Assembly (NCBI RefSeq): GCF_000969835.1
Contig: NZ_KQ033913.1
Coordinates: forward strand, 1,185,703 to 1,249,702
DNA from: Parabacteroides goldsteinii DSM 19448 = WAL 12034
GTDB lineage: Bacteria; Bacteroidota; Bacteroidia; Bacteroidales; Tannerellaceae
Direction of reading: 5' to 3'
DNA: 64,000 nucleotides
Shown: piece by piece, positions 7,698 to 15,746 of the stretch
Layout of the letters: every line of letters begins with the position of its first letter
How positions within the stretch are numbered: the stretch's first letter is position 1
The notes under the pieces: generated by a model
What the model saw: only the letters and a program-made list of their open reading frames with translations
What the model was told of the DNA's origin: nothing
The model's database searches: none
Made by a program: the position numbers and the translations under genes

Positions 7698-9914
7698 TCA
7701 GATTAGCTTTGCCGCCAATAAACGACAGGCTGTCCGGTCTGTTTTACCACTGCCGGTGAGTGGGATGGCATCGACCTGCCGGATATATTTAGGCTGTTGG
7801 TATTTAGGCAGGAGAGAGGCTATTCTATCAGAAAGGCCTTCAATGTCTGCCGTCTTTTCCATCAGTAGCACAATGGCTTCTCCTAATCCGGGATGTGGAA
7901 TAGCCGTTATCGCAAAGGTAGCAGAAATTATTGAACGTAGTGTTTCTTCCACTGATTCGATTTGTACTTTTATACCTCCGGTATTAATGATGTTGTCTTT
8001 CCTTCCCAGAATGGAGAAAGTACCGTCCGGATGCAACTGTGCGATGTCGTTTGTCACTAATGTCTCGTCGCAAACCAGTGGTGCGTTGATAATGAGTGTA
8101 TCCTCAGACGATAAAGACAATTGTACGGAAGGGAAAGGGGTGTAGGCTGAAGAAGCCTCGGGGCCGTTCAGCCTGCGCAATGCGATATGAGAAAGTGTTT
8201 CCGTCATGCCATAGGTCGAGTAGACGATATTGGGTAATGTCCTGACCTCTGCTTCCAGTTCTTTATTTATGGCGCCTCCCCCTATGATTAATATCTCTGT
8301 CCGGCATAGGCGTTCTTTTTCCTCCGGTACTTGAAGCGTGTTATATACCTGTAACGGTATCATAGCAGCAAAGCGAAGCGGAGTCTCTACATCTGCCAAC
8401 GGATGGCCGGAAGGCGTGCGCAGAATGAGAGTCAATCCGGCAACTAAGGCCCGTACGACCACCATCTTGCCGGCAATATATTGCAATGGCATACACAACA
8501 ATGCATTATCTCCTTTTTGCAGATGAAGGAAAGAGCAGGTAAGGATGGCACTTTGCATCATCTGTTCTTTGCGGACAGTGAACTCTTTAGGCGTTCCGGT
8601 AGAGCCGGATGTATGAACGGTGATGTAGGGAGATTCGTTGAACCAGTCGGCCAGGAATTTGTATAAATCCCGACGTATCTCTGGTGCATCGGCAGGTAGA
8701 TTAGTTATTAATTGCTGTATATTTTCTGCTGTACAAACCGTTCCGTCCTCTAACTGTAACAGTTGTTTATTACAATCTGTAAGTAACTGTTTCCCCTCTT
8801 GAGAGGGGATAAGGGGTGTGTTATCATTTCGTTCCGGAACAGGCATTAACACACCCCCTGCCCCCGAGGGGAATGAGTTACTCTTCGGATCGTACCAGAG
8901 ACAATCCTGGCGAATGGAGAGCGGCATCTCCACATTGTCCGTAAATAAAGCCCCTGTTCCCAGTCCTTGCGGTAAAGGATTATTGAATGTTGCACACCAT
9001 TGTGCAATGGCATTCAGTCCGATATTCGATTCCAATGCAGAAGTAATCCACCAGCCTATCTTTTGTTGTTCAGCTTCGTCGATCCATTCCTGTCCGCCAC
9101 TTATCCCGCCATGTAAAGACGGTTTCAGTATGATATACTGCGGACGGATAACTGATATGAGTTCCTTTTTCCTTTCTATTGTATTGATGCCGATTAGTTC
9201 TTCATCCAAAGCAATAGGTAAAGGTGTTTCGGAAGTGAGTCGTGCCATTTCCTCCCATTGCCCGGCGCGGATAGGCTGTTCGATGGAATGCAGGTTCAGT
9301 TCGGCAAGCCGTTGTAACTTGTTCAGGGCATCGTCAGGGGAGAAGGCTCCGTTTGCATCTACCCGTAATTCTATTTCTTTAGCAGAAAAATGCGCACGGA
9401 TATGTTTTAATAAAGCCAGTTCCTCTTCAAAATTAATTGCCCCAATCTTCAACTTAATACAGCGAAAGCCTGATTGCATTTTGACCTCGATCTGTTCCAG
9501 CATCTTTTTATAGTCACCCATCCAGATCAGGCCATTGATTGGGATACCGGCTTTACCTCGTGAAAAGTCTGTATCCCAAAGTGCAAAATTACCCGTTTGG
9601 AAATGGCGGAAAGCCGTTTCCAGTCCGAATAAGATGGAGGGATAGGAACGCAGAGCTTCGGTATCGGGCATTCCGTTCTGTTCCGTTTGGTGACAAATGG
9701 TTGCCAGTTTTTTTTCGTAGTCTGGCAGATCATCACAACTCAGTTTAGGGAGTGGAGCACATTCACCTATCCCGAATCGTCCGGGCATTTCATCAGTGGT
9801 AAGAACCAAATACCAGCTCTTTCGAATCGTATAAGTCCCCCGTGAAGTCCCTGCCGGTTGCTTGAAGTGTAAAACTTTAGGAATTATCCGGATTCTATAA
9901 TGCGTTGTTCTCAT
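7698..9914 (-). CDS. menC/menE: MenC-MenE fusion: o-succinylbenzoate synthase / o-succinylbenzoate-CoA ligase
   Basis: One 738-residue chain carries two consecutive menaquinone enzymes. Residues 1-344 are MenC (enolase superfamily): catalytic CIKLKIG (K154/K156), metal ligands D186 (RVDANG), E212 (SIEQPI) and D237 (ALDEEL), and lysine in ILKPSLHGG. Residues about 385-738 are MenE, an acyl-adenylating enzyme: TSGSTGTPK P-loop at 435-443, STYGMTETL, GRKDNIINTGG, and the C-terminal lysine in LTGSGKTDR. MenE is short, as in other Bacteroidetes. The linker, residues 345-378, is encoded entirely by a 99-bp palindromic repeat (8783-8881) that is an exact multiple of three. MenC dehydrates SHCHC to OSB and MenE activates OSB with ATP and CoA. 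The start is 8 bp after the menB stop. I see no frameshift or internal stop. Confidence 0.93.
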   Translation of the reverse strand: MRTTHYRIRIIPKVLHFKQPAGTSRGTYTIRKSWYLVLTTDEMPGRFGIGECAPLPKLSCDDLPDYEKKLATICHQTEQNGMPDTEALRSYPSILFGLETAFRHFQTGNFALWDTDFSRGKAGIPINGLIWMGDYKKMLEQIEVKMQSGFRCIKLKIGAINFEEELALLKHIRAHFSAKEIELRVDANGAFSPDDALNKLQRLAELNLHSIEQPIRAGQWEEMARLTSETPLPIALDEELIGINTIERKKELISVIRPQYIILKPSLHGGISGGQEWIDEAEQQKIGWWITSALESNIGLNAIAQWCATFNNPLPQGLGTGALFTDNVEMPLSIRQDCLWYDPKSNSFPSGAGGVLMPVPERNDNTPLIPSQEGKQLLTDCNKQLLQLEDGTVCTAENIQQLITNLPADAPEIRRDLYKFLADWFNESPYITVHTSGSTGTPKEFTVRKEQMMQSAILTCSFLHLQKGDNALLCMPLQYIAGKMVVVRALVAGLTLILRTPSGHPLADVETPLRFAAMIPLQVYNTLQVPEEKERLCRTEILIIGGGAINKELEAEVRTLPNIVYSTYGMTETLSHIALRRLNGPEASSAYTPFPSVQLSLSSEDTLIINAPLVCDETLVTNDIAQLHPDGTFSILGRKDNIINTGGIKVQIESVEETLRSIISATFAITAIPHPGLGEAIVLLMEKTADIEGLSDRIASLLPKYQQPKYIRQVDAIPLTGSGKTDRTACRLLAAKLI
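8783..8881 (+). repeat. Palindromic repeat element (copy 1), inserted in frame in menC-menE
   Basis: Inverted-repeat element bounded by GTAACT (8783-8788) and AGTTAC (8876-8881). Internal arms are TTCCCCTCTTGAGAGGGG, then AAGGGGTGTGTTA on the left, answered by TAACACACCCCCTG and CCCCGAGGGG on the right, around a centre of about 20 nt. The second copy, at 49664-49767, is nearly identical in both arms but inverted. On the minus strand copy 1 is read as SNSFPSGAGG...NTPLIPSQEGKQLLT. Length 99 bp keeps the reading frame. No transposase is present, so it behaves like a MITE or a coding palindromic element of the Rickettsia RPE kind. Confidence 0.9.
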
Positions 9915-9922
9915 TATTCTGA

Positions 9923-10747
9923 TTACGGAAATTTGGGATAATCTTCAAAACGCGGGCGGCGTTTTTCGAGGAATGCTTTGCCGCCTTCCTGGGCTTCGTC
10001 GGTCATGTAGTAAAGCATGGTGGCATCGCCTGCCAGCTCCTGGATACCGGCCTGGCCGTCCAGTTCGGCATTCAGTCCCGCTTTGATCATACGCAAGGCA
10101 AGCGGACTGTGCATCATCATGGTTTCAGACCATTCCACATATTCATCTTCCAGCTTATCCAGGGGAACGACTTTGTTTACCAGTCCCATGTCGAGTGCTT
10201 CCTGCGCATTGTATTTCCGGCAAAGAAACCATATTTCGCGTGCTTTTTTCTGGCCGACAATACGGGCGAGATACGACGAACCGAAACCAGCGTCGAAGCT
10301 ACCCACACGAGGACCCGTCTGCCCGAAGATGGCATTTTCAGAAGCGATGGTAAGGTCGCAAACGACATGCAAAACGTGACCTCCGCCGATAGCAAAACCA
10401 TTGACGGCTGCGATGACAGGCTTAGGCATGGAACGAATCTGTTTCTGTACGTCGAGTACATTCAAACGGGCAACGCCGTCCTTACCGATATACCCGCCAT
10501 GACCTTTCACATTCATATCTCCACCGGCACAGAAAGCGGTGTCGCCAGCTCCGGTCAAGACGATGACACAAATATCCGGACGCTCCCGGCAAATGTAAAG
10601 CGCATCGCTCATTTCGGTTGTCGTGGTGGGAGTGAAGGCATTACGGTAACGTTCGCGGTTGATAGTGATACGGGCAATACCATTGTAGAAATCAAACAAG
10701 ATTTCTTCATATTCTTTTATCTGTTTCCATTCTCTTTGTGTTGACAT
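9923..10747 (-). CDS. menB: 1,4-dihydroxy-2-naphthoyl-CoA synthase (MenB)
   Basis: Crotonase-fold ring-closing enzyme of menaquinone synthesis, converting o-succinylbenzoyl-CoA to DHNA-CoA. The full 274-residue length matches the family. Diagnostic stretches: [12 protein letters not shown], the oxyanion-hole region [37 protein letters not shown], and [16 protein letters not shown], which is very close to the E. coli enzyme. The ending [14 protein letters not shown] is the usual MenB tail. Cytoplasmic, hexameric in known members. It lies 26 bp after menD and 8 bp before menC-menE, so the three are one transcript. Little doubt about the call. Confidence 0.97.
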   Translation of the reverse strand: MSTQREWKQIKEYEEILFDFYNGIARITINRERYRNAFTPTTTTEMSDALYICRERPDICVIVLTGAGDTAFCAGGDMNVKGHGGYIGKDGVARLNVLDVQKQIRSMPKPVIAAVNGFAIGGGHVLHVVCDLTIASENAIFGQTGPRVGSFDAGFGSSYLARIVGQKKAREIWFLCRKYNAQEALDMGLVNKVVPLDKLEDEYVEWSETMMMHSPLALRMIKAGLNAELDGQAGIQELAGDATMLYYMTDEAQEGGKAFLEKRRPRFEDYPKFP

Positions 10748-10773
10748 AAAATCTTTATTTAGAGTATTGTTTA

Positions 10774-12441
10774 TTATAACGTCTTTAAACTATGGTAGTA
10801 TTCTTTCAGCAGGCGGACGTCTTCATCTTTGTCGGTGAATACCTCCATCAATACGGGTTGATTGATCGGATTCGGATCGGTGAACACTTTCATGGCTTCT
10901 TCCAATTCTGCCGTGTCGTGTACGCCCTGGTAGAGGAATCCCCGTTCGGTAGCCCAGCCCTGGGCCGAAGTCTTATGTGTAGCCGTTACAAAGCGGTGTG
11001 TCTTTCCTGACATCGACAAACCGGGCAGTGCCTGGAAGATTTCGCCGCCACCGTTATTCAGTAACAGGATGCGCAGGTTACAGCCGAAGTTGCTGTTCCA
11101 AAGCGCGTTCATATCATAAAAGAAGCTCAGATCGCCTATCACCACAAAATTCAATTTGTCGGATGCTACCGCATAGCCGATAGCCGTGGATAATGAACCT
11201 TCTATACCGCTTGTTCCCCGGTTGCAGCAAACTTCAACTTCTTCGGGCAACGTAAACAATTGAGCGTATCGTACCGTCGAACTATTGCCTAAATGTAAGG
11301 CAGACGGAGTCGGCAATGACTTGAGCAAACGACCGATTGCTGCCATTTCCGAATAAGCAAACTCCGGTTCCGGCAGACTCTTCGTATTGTTTTCCCAGAC
11401 ACGTGGAAATTCTGTCGGCTTATTTTCCAGCAGATAAGCAATCTTTTCAAGAAACTCGAACGGGTCCATTTCTATTACGGTAGTCATTACACCGTATAAG
11501 TCAGCCACTTCACCATCGGCCGATACGTGCCAATGTTCTTTCGGCGGATTATTACGTAGGAATTTCTTTAAACGTTTGGATACGATGTGTCCGCCGTAGG
11601 TAATAACCAGTTCGGGAACCATCTTTTCCTGCGTTTCTTCAGGCAGGGCATAAATGGCTGCATCGAAGTTTTTGACCGGGATGCCCGGAATGGTCTTGTT
11701 GCTTGTATGTTCGGTCAGCCAGGCGAAATGTTTATAAAGTAGCTTGGATATCTTCTTTTCAAAAAGATAAATCAGGCTCATCTGGCCGACAATGATCATT
11801 CGTTTATTATAGCTGTTCAACCGTTCGATCAGGGTATTGTATTCCCTGTCGTACACATTCAATCCCTGATAACGAGTGATAACGCGCACTTTCGGCAATT
11901 CGGGAGTAGTGAACTGGAACAAAGGTTCGGAGATCGGCACATTGATATGAACCGGTCCTTTTCCATGATGATTCAACTCCAACAATGCTTCGTTGACAAG
12001 GCGGTTGCAATACCATTCATCTTCATCCGTATGAATTTCCGGCAGATTGACCGATTTCTTAACCAGGGAACCGAATACGCCCGGTTGTGGTAAAGTCTGT
12101 CCGTCCATTTGGCCTATCCAGGCTCCCGGACGGTCTGCCGATATGACGATAAGAGGAACATGTTGGTAGTAGGCTTCCGCCACAGCCGGATGGATATTCA
12201 GCAAAGCCGTACCCGAAGTACAGCAAACGGCTGCCGGTTTTCCTCCGTGCAATGCCAGCCCCATGGCAAAGAATCCGGCACTTCGTTCGTCGGTGACGGA
12301 ATAGCAGGTGAAGAACGGATGATTCGCCAATGTATGTACGATAGGCGAATTACGGCTTCCCGGACATAATACGATTTTACTTATACTATGCTCCTTGAGC
12401 AAGGCCACTAACTGAAGAATGTTTTTCTTATCGGTATACAT
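10774..12441 (-). CDS. menD: SEPHCHC synthase (MenD), ThDP-dependent
   Basis: Condenses isochorismate with 2-oxoglutarate, the first committed step of classical menaquinone synthesis. Length 555 fits the family. The N-terminal pyrimidine-binding domain has [10 protein letters not shown] (about 26-35) and [15 protein letters not shown] with the conserved glutamate E52. The C-terminal diphosphate-binding domain has [15 protein letters not shown] followed by [11 protein letters not shown], the ThDP/Mg site. It has its own -7 element (12468-12475) 27 bp before the ATG, in addition to possible read-through from menF, so menD-menB-menC/E can be expressed separately from the two upstream genes. Confidence 0.97.
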   Translation of the reverse strand: MYTDKKNILQLVALLKEHSISKIVLCPGSRNSPIVHTLANHPFFTCYSVTDERSAGFFAMGLALHGGKPAAVCCTSGTALLNIHPAVAEAYYQHVPLIVISADRPGAWIGQMDGQTLPQPGVFGSLVKKSVNLPEIHTDEDEWYCNRLVNEALLELNHHGKGPVHINVPISEPLFQFTTPELPKVRVITRYQGLNVYDREYNTLIERLNSYNKRMIIVGQMSLIYLFEKKISKLLYKHFAWLTEHTSNKTIPGIPVKNFDAAIYALPEETQEKMVPELVITYGGHIVSKRLKKFLRNNPPKEHWHVSADGEVADLYGVMTTVIEMDPFEFLEKIAYLLENKPTEFPRVWENNTKSLPEPEFAYSEMAAIGRLLKSLPTPSALHLGNSSTVRYAQLFTLPEEVEVCCNRGTSGIEGSLSTAIGYAVASDKLNFVVIGDLSFFYDMNALWNSNFGCNLRILLLNNGGGEIFQALPGLSMSGKTHRFVTATHKTSAQGWATERGFLYQGVHDTAELEEAMKVFTDPNPINQPVLMEVFTDKDEDVRLLKEYYHSLKTL

Positions 12442-12467
12442 ATATTATATTTATCTTATTCTGCTTA

Positions 12468-12475
12468 CAAAAGTA
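12468..12475 (-). promoter_or_regulatory. -7 element for menD
   Basis: TACTTTTG on the minus strand matches TAnnTTTG, 27 bp before the menD ATG, within the 65-bp menF-menD gap. Confidence 0.6.
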
Positions 12476-12506
12476 CATATAATATCTAACGCAAAACGCC
12501 TGTCTA

Positions 12507-13571
12507 TCATAATAAGGCCCGCATCGTTTGCAGTTTGTCTTCCGTTTCCTGCCATTCGTCGCTTAACTCTGAAGAGGAGAGCAATCCTCCTCCGGCATAG
12601 AGTGTCTGTGTCTTCTTATTGATATTCATGCAGCGCAGATTTACATACAGGTCGGTTCTGCCTTTCGGGTTCAACCAACCTATAAAACCGGAATAGTAAC
12701 GGCGGTCGTAACCTTCATTTTCCAGGATAAAACGGTAGGCGTCATCTTTGGGTAATCCACAAACGGCAGGGGTAGGGTGTAGCAGTTTCAACAAACTACC
12801 CAGCTTATCGTTACTGTCCAGCCGGAACCTGAAATCACTTTTCAGATGACATAAAGCCCCGGCACGTGCCGAATAGGGACCTTCCATCGTCGATTCGATA
12901 CCCAGTGAACTTAGCTGGTCGTGGATATAATTGGAGACTAGTTGTTGTTCCCTTTTGTTTTTCTCATCCCAATAAGTCGGCAGTTCGCCGTTCTGTAAAG
13001 GCTGTGTTCCTGCCAGCGCAACCGTATGCCATTCGCCCTTTTCTCCCGAGAGGATAATTTCTGGGGTTCCTCCCAGCCAGATGCCCGTTTCCGGTGTATG
13101 GCAGAGGTAAACATAAGAACGGATATACTGTTTGCAGGCCTTATAAAAAGCCTTTGCAGGCGAAAAGCCGGATTCCCTGTCGAGTGTCAGACTGCGCGAA
13201 AGTACCAGTTTGTCCAGCTGTCTCTCCTGCAAAGGCTTGATAAAGGAATCGAAACAATGTGTATAGTTGTCTTTTGTCTTCCGTTCGGATGGGTTTTCTG
13301 TTCCATTCGGATGAAACTCCAAATCCATTCGGATGTAATCCGGTTGACTGTTATCCGGCAATTCGCTATAATCGCGCCGAATCAGCACGATGGGACATTC
13401 CCGGCTGACCCGGAACGGAGCGATGACGAAGCCCTGTTGTTCATTCAGGTCCTCGATGTTATATAAAAGACGGGCAGAACCGGAGGCTTGCATCACGAAC
13501 CGGGGTTCTTCTTCTCCCGGAATACGATAGATTGCAAAACTCCGGCCCTGCCTGATCAGTGAGTCTATCAT
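12507..13571 (-). CDS. menF: Isochorismate synthase (MenF)
   Basis: Chorismate-binding enzyme that isomerises chorismate to isochorismate, entering menaquinone synthesis. Recognisable segments: KLVLSRSLTL (catalytic lysine region), TGIWLGGTPEIILSG, TVALAGTQPL, LHPTPAVCGLPKDDA and YDRRYYSGFIGWL, the canonical C-terminal chorismate-binding block with its Mg-binding glutamates. At 354 residues it is shorter than E. coli MenF, having a reduced N-terminal half, which is usual for Bacteroidetes. Its ATG overlaps the stop of the HAD-hotdog gene by 4 bp, indicating translational coupling. The men context rules out a siderophore (EntC) role. Confidence 0.95.
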   Translation of the reverse strand: MIDSLIRQGRSFAIYRIPGEEEPRFVMQASGSARLLYNIEDLNEQQGFVIAPFRVSRECPIVLIRRDYSELPDNSQPDYIRMDLEFHPNGTENPSERKTKDNYTHCFDSFIKPLQERQLDKLVLSRSLTLDRESGFSPAKAFYKACKQYIRSYVYLCHTPETGIWLGGTPEIILSGEKGEWHTVALAGTQPLQNGELPTYWDEKNKREQQLVSNYIHDQLSSLGIESTMEGPYSARAGALCHLKSDFRFRLDSNDKLGSLLKLLHPTPAVCGLPKDDAYRFILENEGYDRRYYSGFIGWLNPKGRTDLYVNLRCMNINKKTQTLYAGGGLLSSSELSDEWQETEDKLQTMRALL

Positions 13572-14800
13572 TTCTTTTTTAATATACTATTTACGACACG
13601 TATGGATGATACCAACTTATCAGTAGAGGTAAACACATCTACATTCCATACGTGTGAAGAACGTCCCTTGTGAATAATTGTCCCGACGGCACGTACCGTA
13701 TCGCCTTCATGGGCCGACGACATATGGCTGCCGCTCACTTGCATTCCGACTACAATCTCGTCCGGCTTAGCCAGTATCATAGAGCCTAATCCCGCAACTG
13801 TTTCAGCCAATGCCAAAGTCGCTCCGCCATGCAATATGCCGAAAGGCTGGCGTGTACGTTCGTCGACCGGCATTGTCGCTTCCACACGGTCTTCGGATGC
13901 ATAAGTATATTGAATACCCAGGTTACCCATCAGTGCATGTTTAGCCCGTATATTTAGCTGGTCTAAAGGAACTTCTGTCGGTTTGATGGCCGCAAGGATA
14001 GCGGTTTCTACGGCTATTGCCACACCATCCTGATCGTTGGTCAGTGTGGTGAAATCCGTACAGACCTTAACCGAATCACGGGCGTTGCCCATCGCTACGC
14101 TGGTTCCGGCAAGCTGTAACATGGGGACATCAGCAATACCATCGCCGATCGCTACGACTTCTTCGGTCGTAATTTTCAGCTTTTCCATCAATACGCCTAA
14201 TGTGTTTCCTTTGTTGATGAATTGGGGAACCACTTCCAGATAAAAATCTTCCGAACGGAATACGTCCAATACACCGTCCAGCCGTTTCTTCCAGTGATTT
14301 TCCAGTCCGACCAGTTCTTCTTCATTGTCGCTTGCCAGCACACACTTGCAAGGACTGAAGTCGACAGCCTCCGGAAAATTATCAACACCGATCACACGCA
14401 TATTGTTTAGCGCAGCTTCTTCCTGCACATGTTTGTTGTCGGGTTTATCTGTCAGGATATAGTCTTTATGATACGTGAAAATGGCAAAGTCGTTCTTCTT
14501 CGCTTTCTTATCCAGATAAGGCAGCATCTCCGGGTTGATACGTTTCTCGAAGAGCAGCTCACCCGTTTGTACGTTGATGATCTGGCCACCGTTATATGAG
14601 AGTATGAAACCACCGTAATGATCCAGTTCCAGAGCCTTTGCGAGCGGCATAACCCCGTTAGTCGGTCTGCCGGATGCCAATACAATGTGTATTCCCATTT
14701 GCTGAACTTTCAGTAAAGCAGCCTGGGTACGGGCAGTAATTGCTTTTTCACTGTTGAGCAATGTCCCGTCTACGTCTAAAACCAATAATTTGTACTTCAT
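13568..14800 (-). CDS. HAD phosphatase fused to hotdog thioesterase, probable DHNA-CoA thioesterase (MenI)
   Basis: Residues 1-270 form a Cof-type HAD hydrolase: nucleophile D9 and acid D11 in LDVDGTL, LASGRP, and VAIGDGIADVPML with the Mg-binding aspartates. Residues 285-410 form a PaaI/YdiI-type hotdog domain with ILHGGATLALAETVAG. H324 and E333 have the same 9-residue spacing as the catalytic His/Glu pair of E. coli YdiI (MenI). As the first gene of the men transcript, overlapping menF by 4 bp, the hotdog half is the obvious candidate for DHNA-CoA hydrolysis, the only step between MenB and MenA not otherwise covered. Why a sugar-phosphatase-like HAD domain is attached is unknown. The next upstream gene is a stand-alone paralogue of the HAD half. 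Confidence 0.85.
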   Translation of the reverse strand: MKYKLLVLDVDGTLLNSEKAITARTQAALLKVQQMGIHIVLASGRPTNGVMPLAKALELDHYGGFILSYNGGQIINVQTGELLFEKRINPEMLPYLDKKAKKNDFAIFTYHKDYILTDKPDNKHVQEEAALNNMRVIGVDNFPEAVDFSPCKCVLASDNEEELVGLENHWKKRLDGVLDVFRSEDFYLEVVPQFINKGNTLGVLMEKLKITTEEVVAIGDGIADVPMLQLAGTSVAMGNARDSVKVCTDFTTLTNDQDGVAIAVETAILAAIKPTEVPLDQLNIRAKHALMGNLGIQYTYASEDRVEATMPVDERTRQPFGILHGGATLALAETVAGLGSMILAKPDEIVVGMQVSGSHMSSAHEGDTVRAVGTIIHKGRSSHVWNVDVFTSTDKLVSSIRVVNSILKKK

Positions 14801-14826
14801 GGCTTGCTGTTTTTTTGTTTAGATTA

Positions 14827-14834
14827 CAAATCTA
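14827..14834 (-). promoter_or_regulatory. -7 element for the men operon
   Basis: TAGATTTG on the minus strand matches TAnnTTTG, 27 bp before the HAD-hotdog ATG, in a 96-bp gene-free gap. Confidence 0.6.
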
Positions 14835-14896
14835 CATAAAAATCCTGGTTTATAAACGCATCCAATAAAAATAAAGACCATCTCGTTAGTATCTTT

Positions 14897-15739
14897 TTAA
14901 CCTATTTCATGTATATTTTGGTGGGTATTACTATTGAGTAAGTCATGAATGAAATGTGCAACGCCATCCTCATCATTCGTAAATGCAGTGATCCGATCTG
15001 CATTTGATTTTACGGGAGGCTGTGCATTTGCCATAGCAACGCCGAGTCCGGCAAATTTGATCATGGAAAGGTCATTGTAGCCGTCACCGATGGCGATAAC
15101 TTCCTCTCTTTTTATCTGCACACGTTCCAATAGGCGTTCCAGCGAAGCGGCTTTGTCGATCCCTTTGGGTACGACTTCCAGGTAAAACGGTTCCGAACGA
15201 TAGACATTGAGGCGAAGACCCAGTTCCTGACGCAGTTTTTCTTCCAGCGGAACCAGGTCTTCCGGTTCTCCGACTATCAGGCATTTGTCGGCTGGGAGCC
15301 GTAGATTGTGCAGGAAGTCGTCGGTTTCCTTTATCTTCATTTTGGTAAGAAATGATTCATATTGAACATATTTGTCAGCTGCGTTTTCGGTCAGGATGTA
15401 TTTGCCGTTGTAAGACAGGATTGTCAGTCCGGCTTCATACGAACGTTGATAGATCAGGGGCATGACGTCTGGTGGCAGGGCCTGTTCGTAAAAGACCTTT
15501 CCGGTTTTCACTTCGATCACTTTTCCTCCGTTAAAAGAGAGGATGAAACCTCCGTACTCTTTCATATCCAGCGTTTCTGCCAGTGGAACGATACCGTAAG
15601 TAGGGCGTCCGGAGGCCAGAACCAGATGGAGACCTTGTTGCTGGGCTTTTATTAATACCTCCCGGGTGAAAGGCGTGATCTCTTTTTTACTGTTTGTCAG
15701 TGTTCCGTCCAGATCGAGGACCAGTAGTTTATAGTTCAT
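14897..15739 (-). CDS. Cof-type HAD family hydrolase
   Basis: Stand-alone 280-residue HAD hydrolase of the Cof/YidA group, cytoplasmic, probably a phosphatase on sugar phosphates or similar small metabolites. Catalytic LDLDGTLTNSKK (D9, D11), VLASGRPTYGIVPLAE and the C-terminal VIAIGDGYNDLSMIKFAG are all present. Cap-region phrases (YGGFILSFNGG, FYLEVVP, K-G) closely match the HAD half of the next gene, so the pair arose by duplication; only the downstream copy gained a hotdog domain. It starts 7 bp after the helicase stop and is cotranscribed with it. The substrate cannot be read from sequence. Confidence 0.9.
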   Translation of the reverse strand: MNYKLLVLDLDGTLTNSKKEITPFTREVLIKAQQQGLHLVLASGRPTYGIVPLAETLDMKEYGGFILSFNGGKVIEVKTGKVFYEQALPPDVMPLIYQRSYEAGLTILSYNGKYILTENAADKYVQYESFLTKMKIKETDDFLHNLRLPADKCLIVGEPEDLVPLEEKLRQELGLRLNVYRSEPFYLEVVPKGIDKAASLERLLERVQIKREEVIAIGDGYNDLSMIKFAGLGVAMANAQPPVKSNADRITAFTNDEDGVAHFIHDLLNSNTHQNIHEIG

Positions 15740-15746
15740 CTTTATT

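Noticed and set aside
8818..9513. Plus-strand frame of about 231 codons antisense to menC
   Set aside because: Antisense to a certain gene, starts inside the palindromic element, and is Ser-rich without family likeness.
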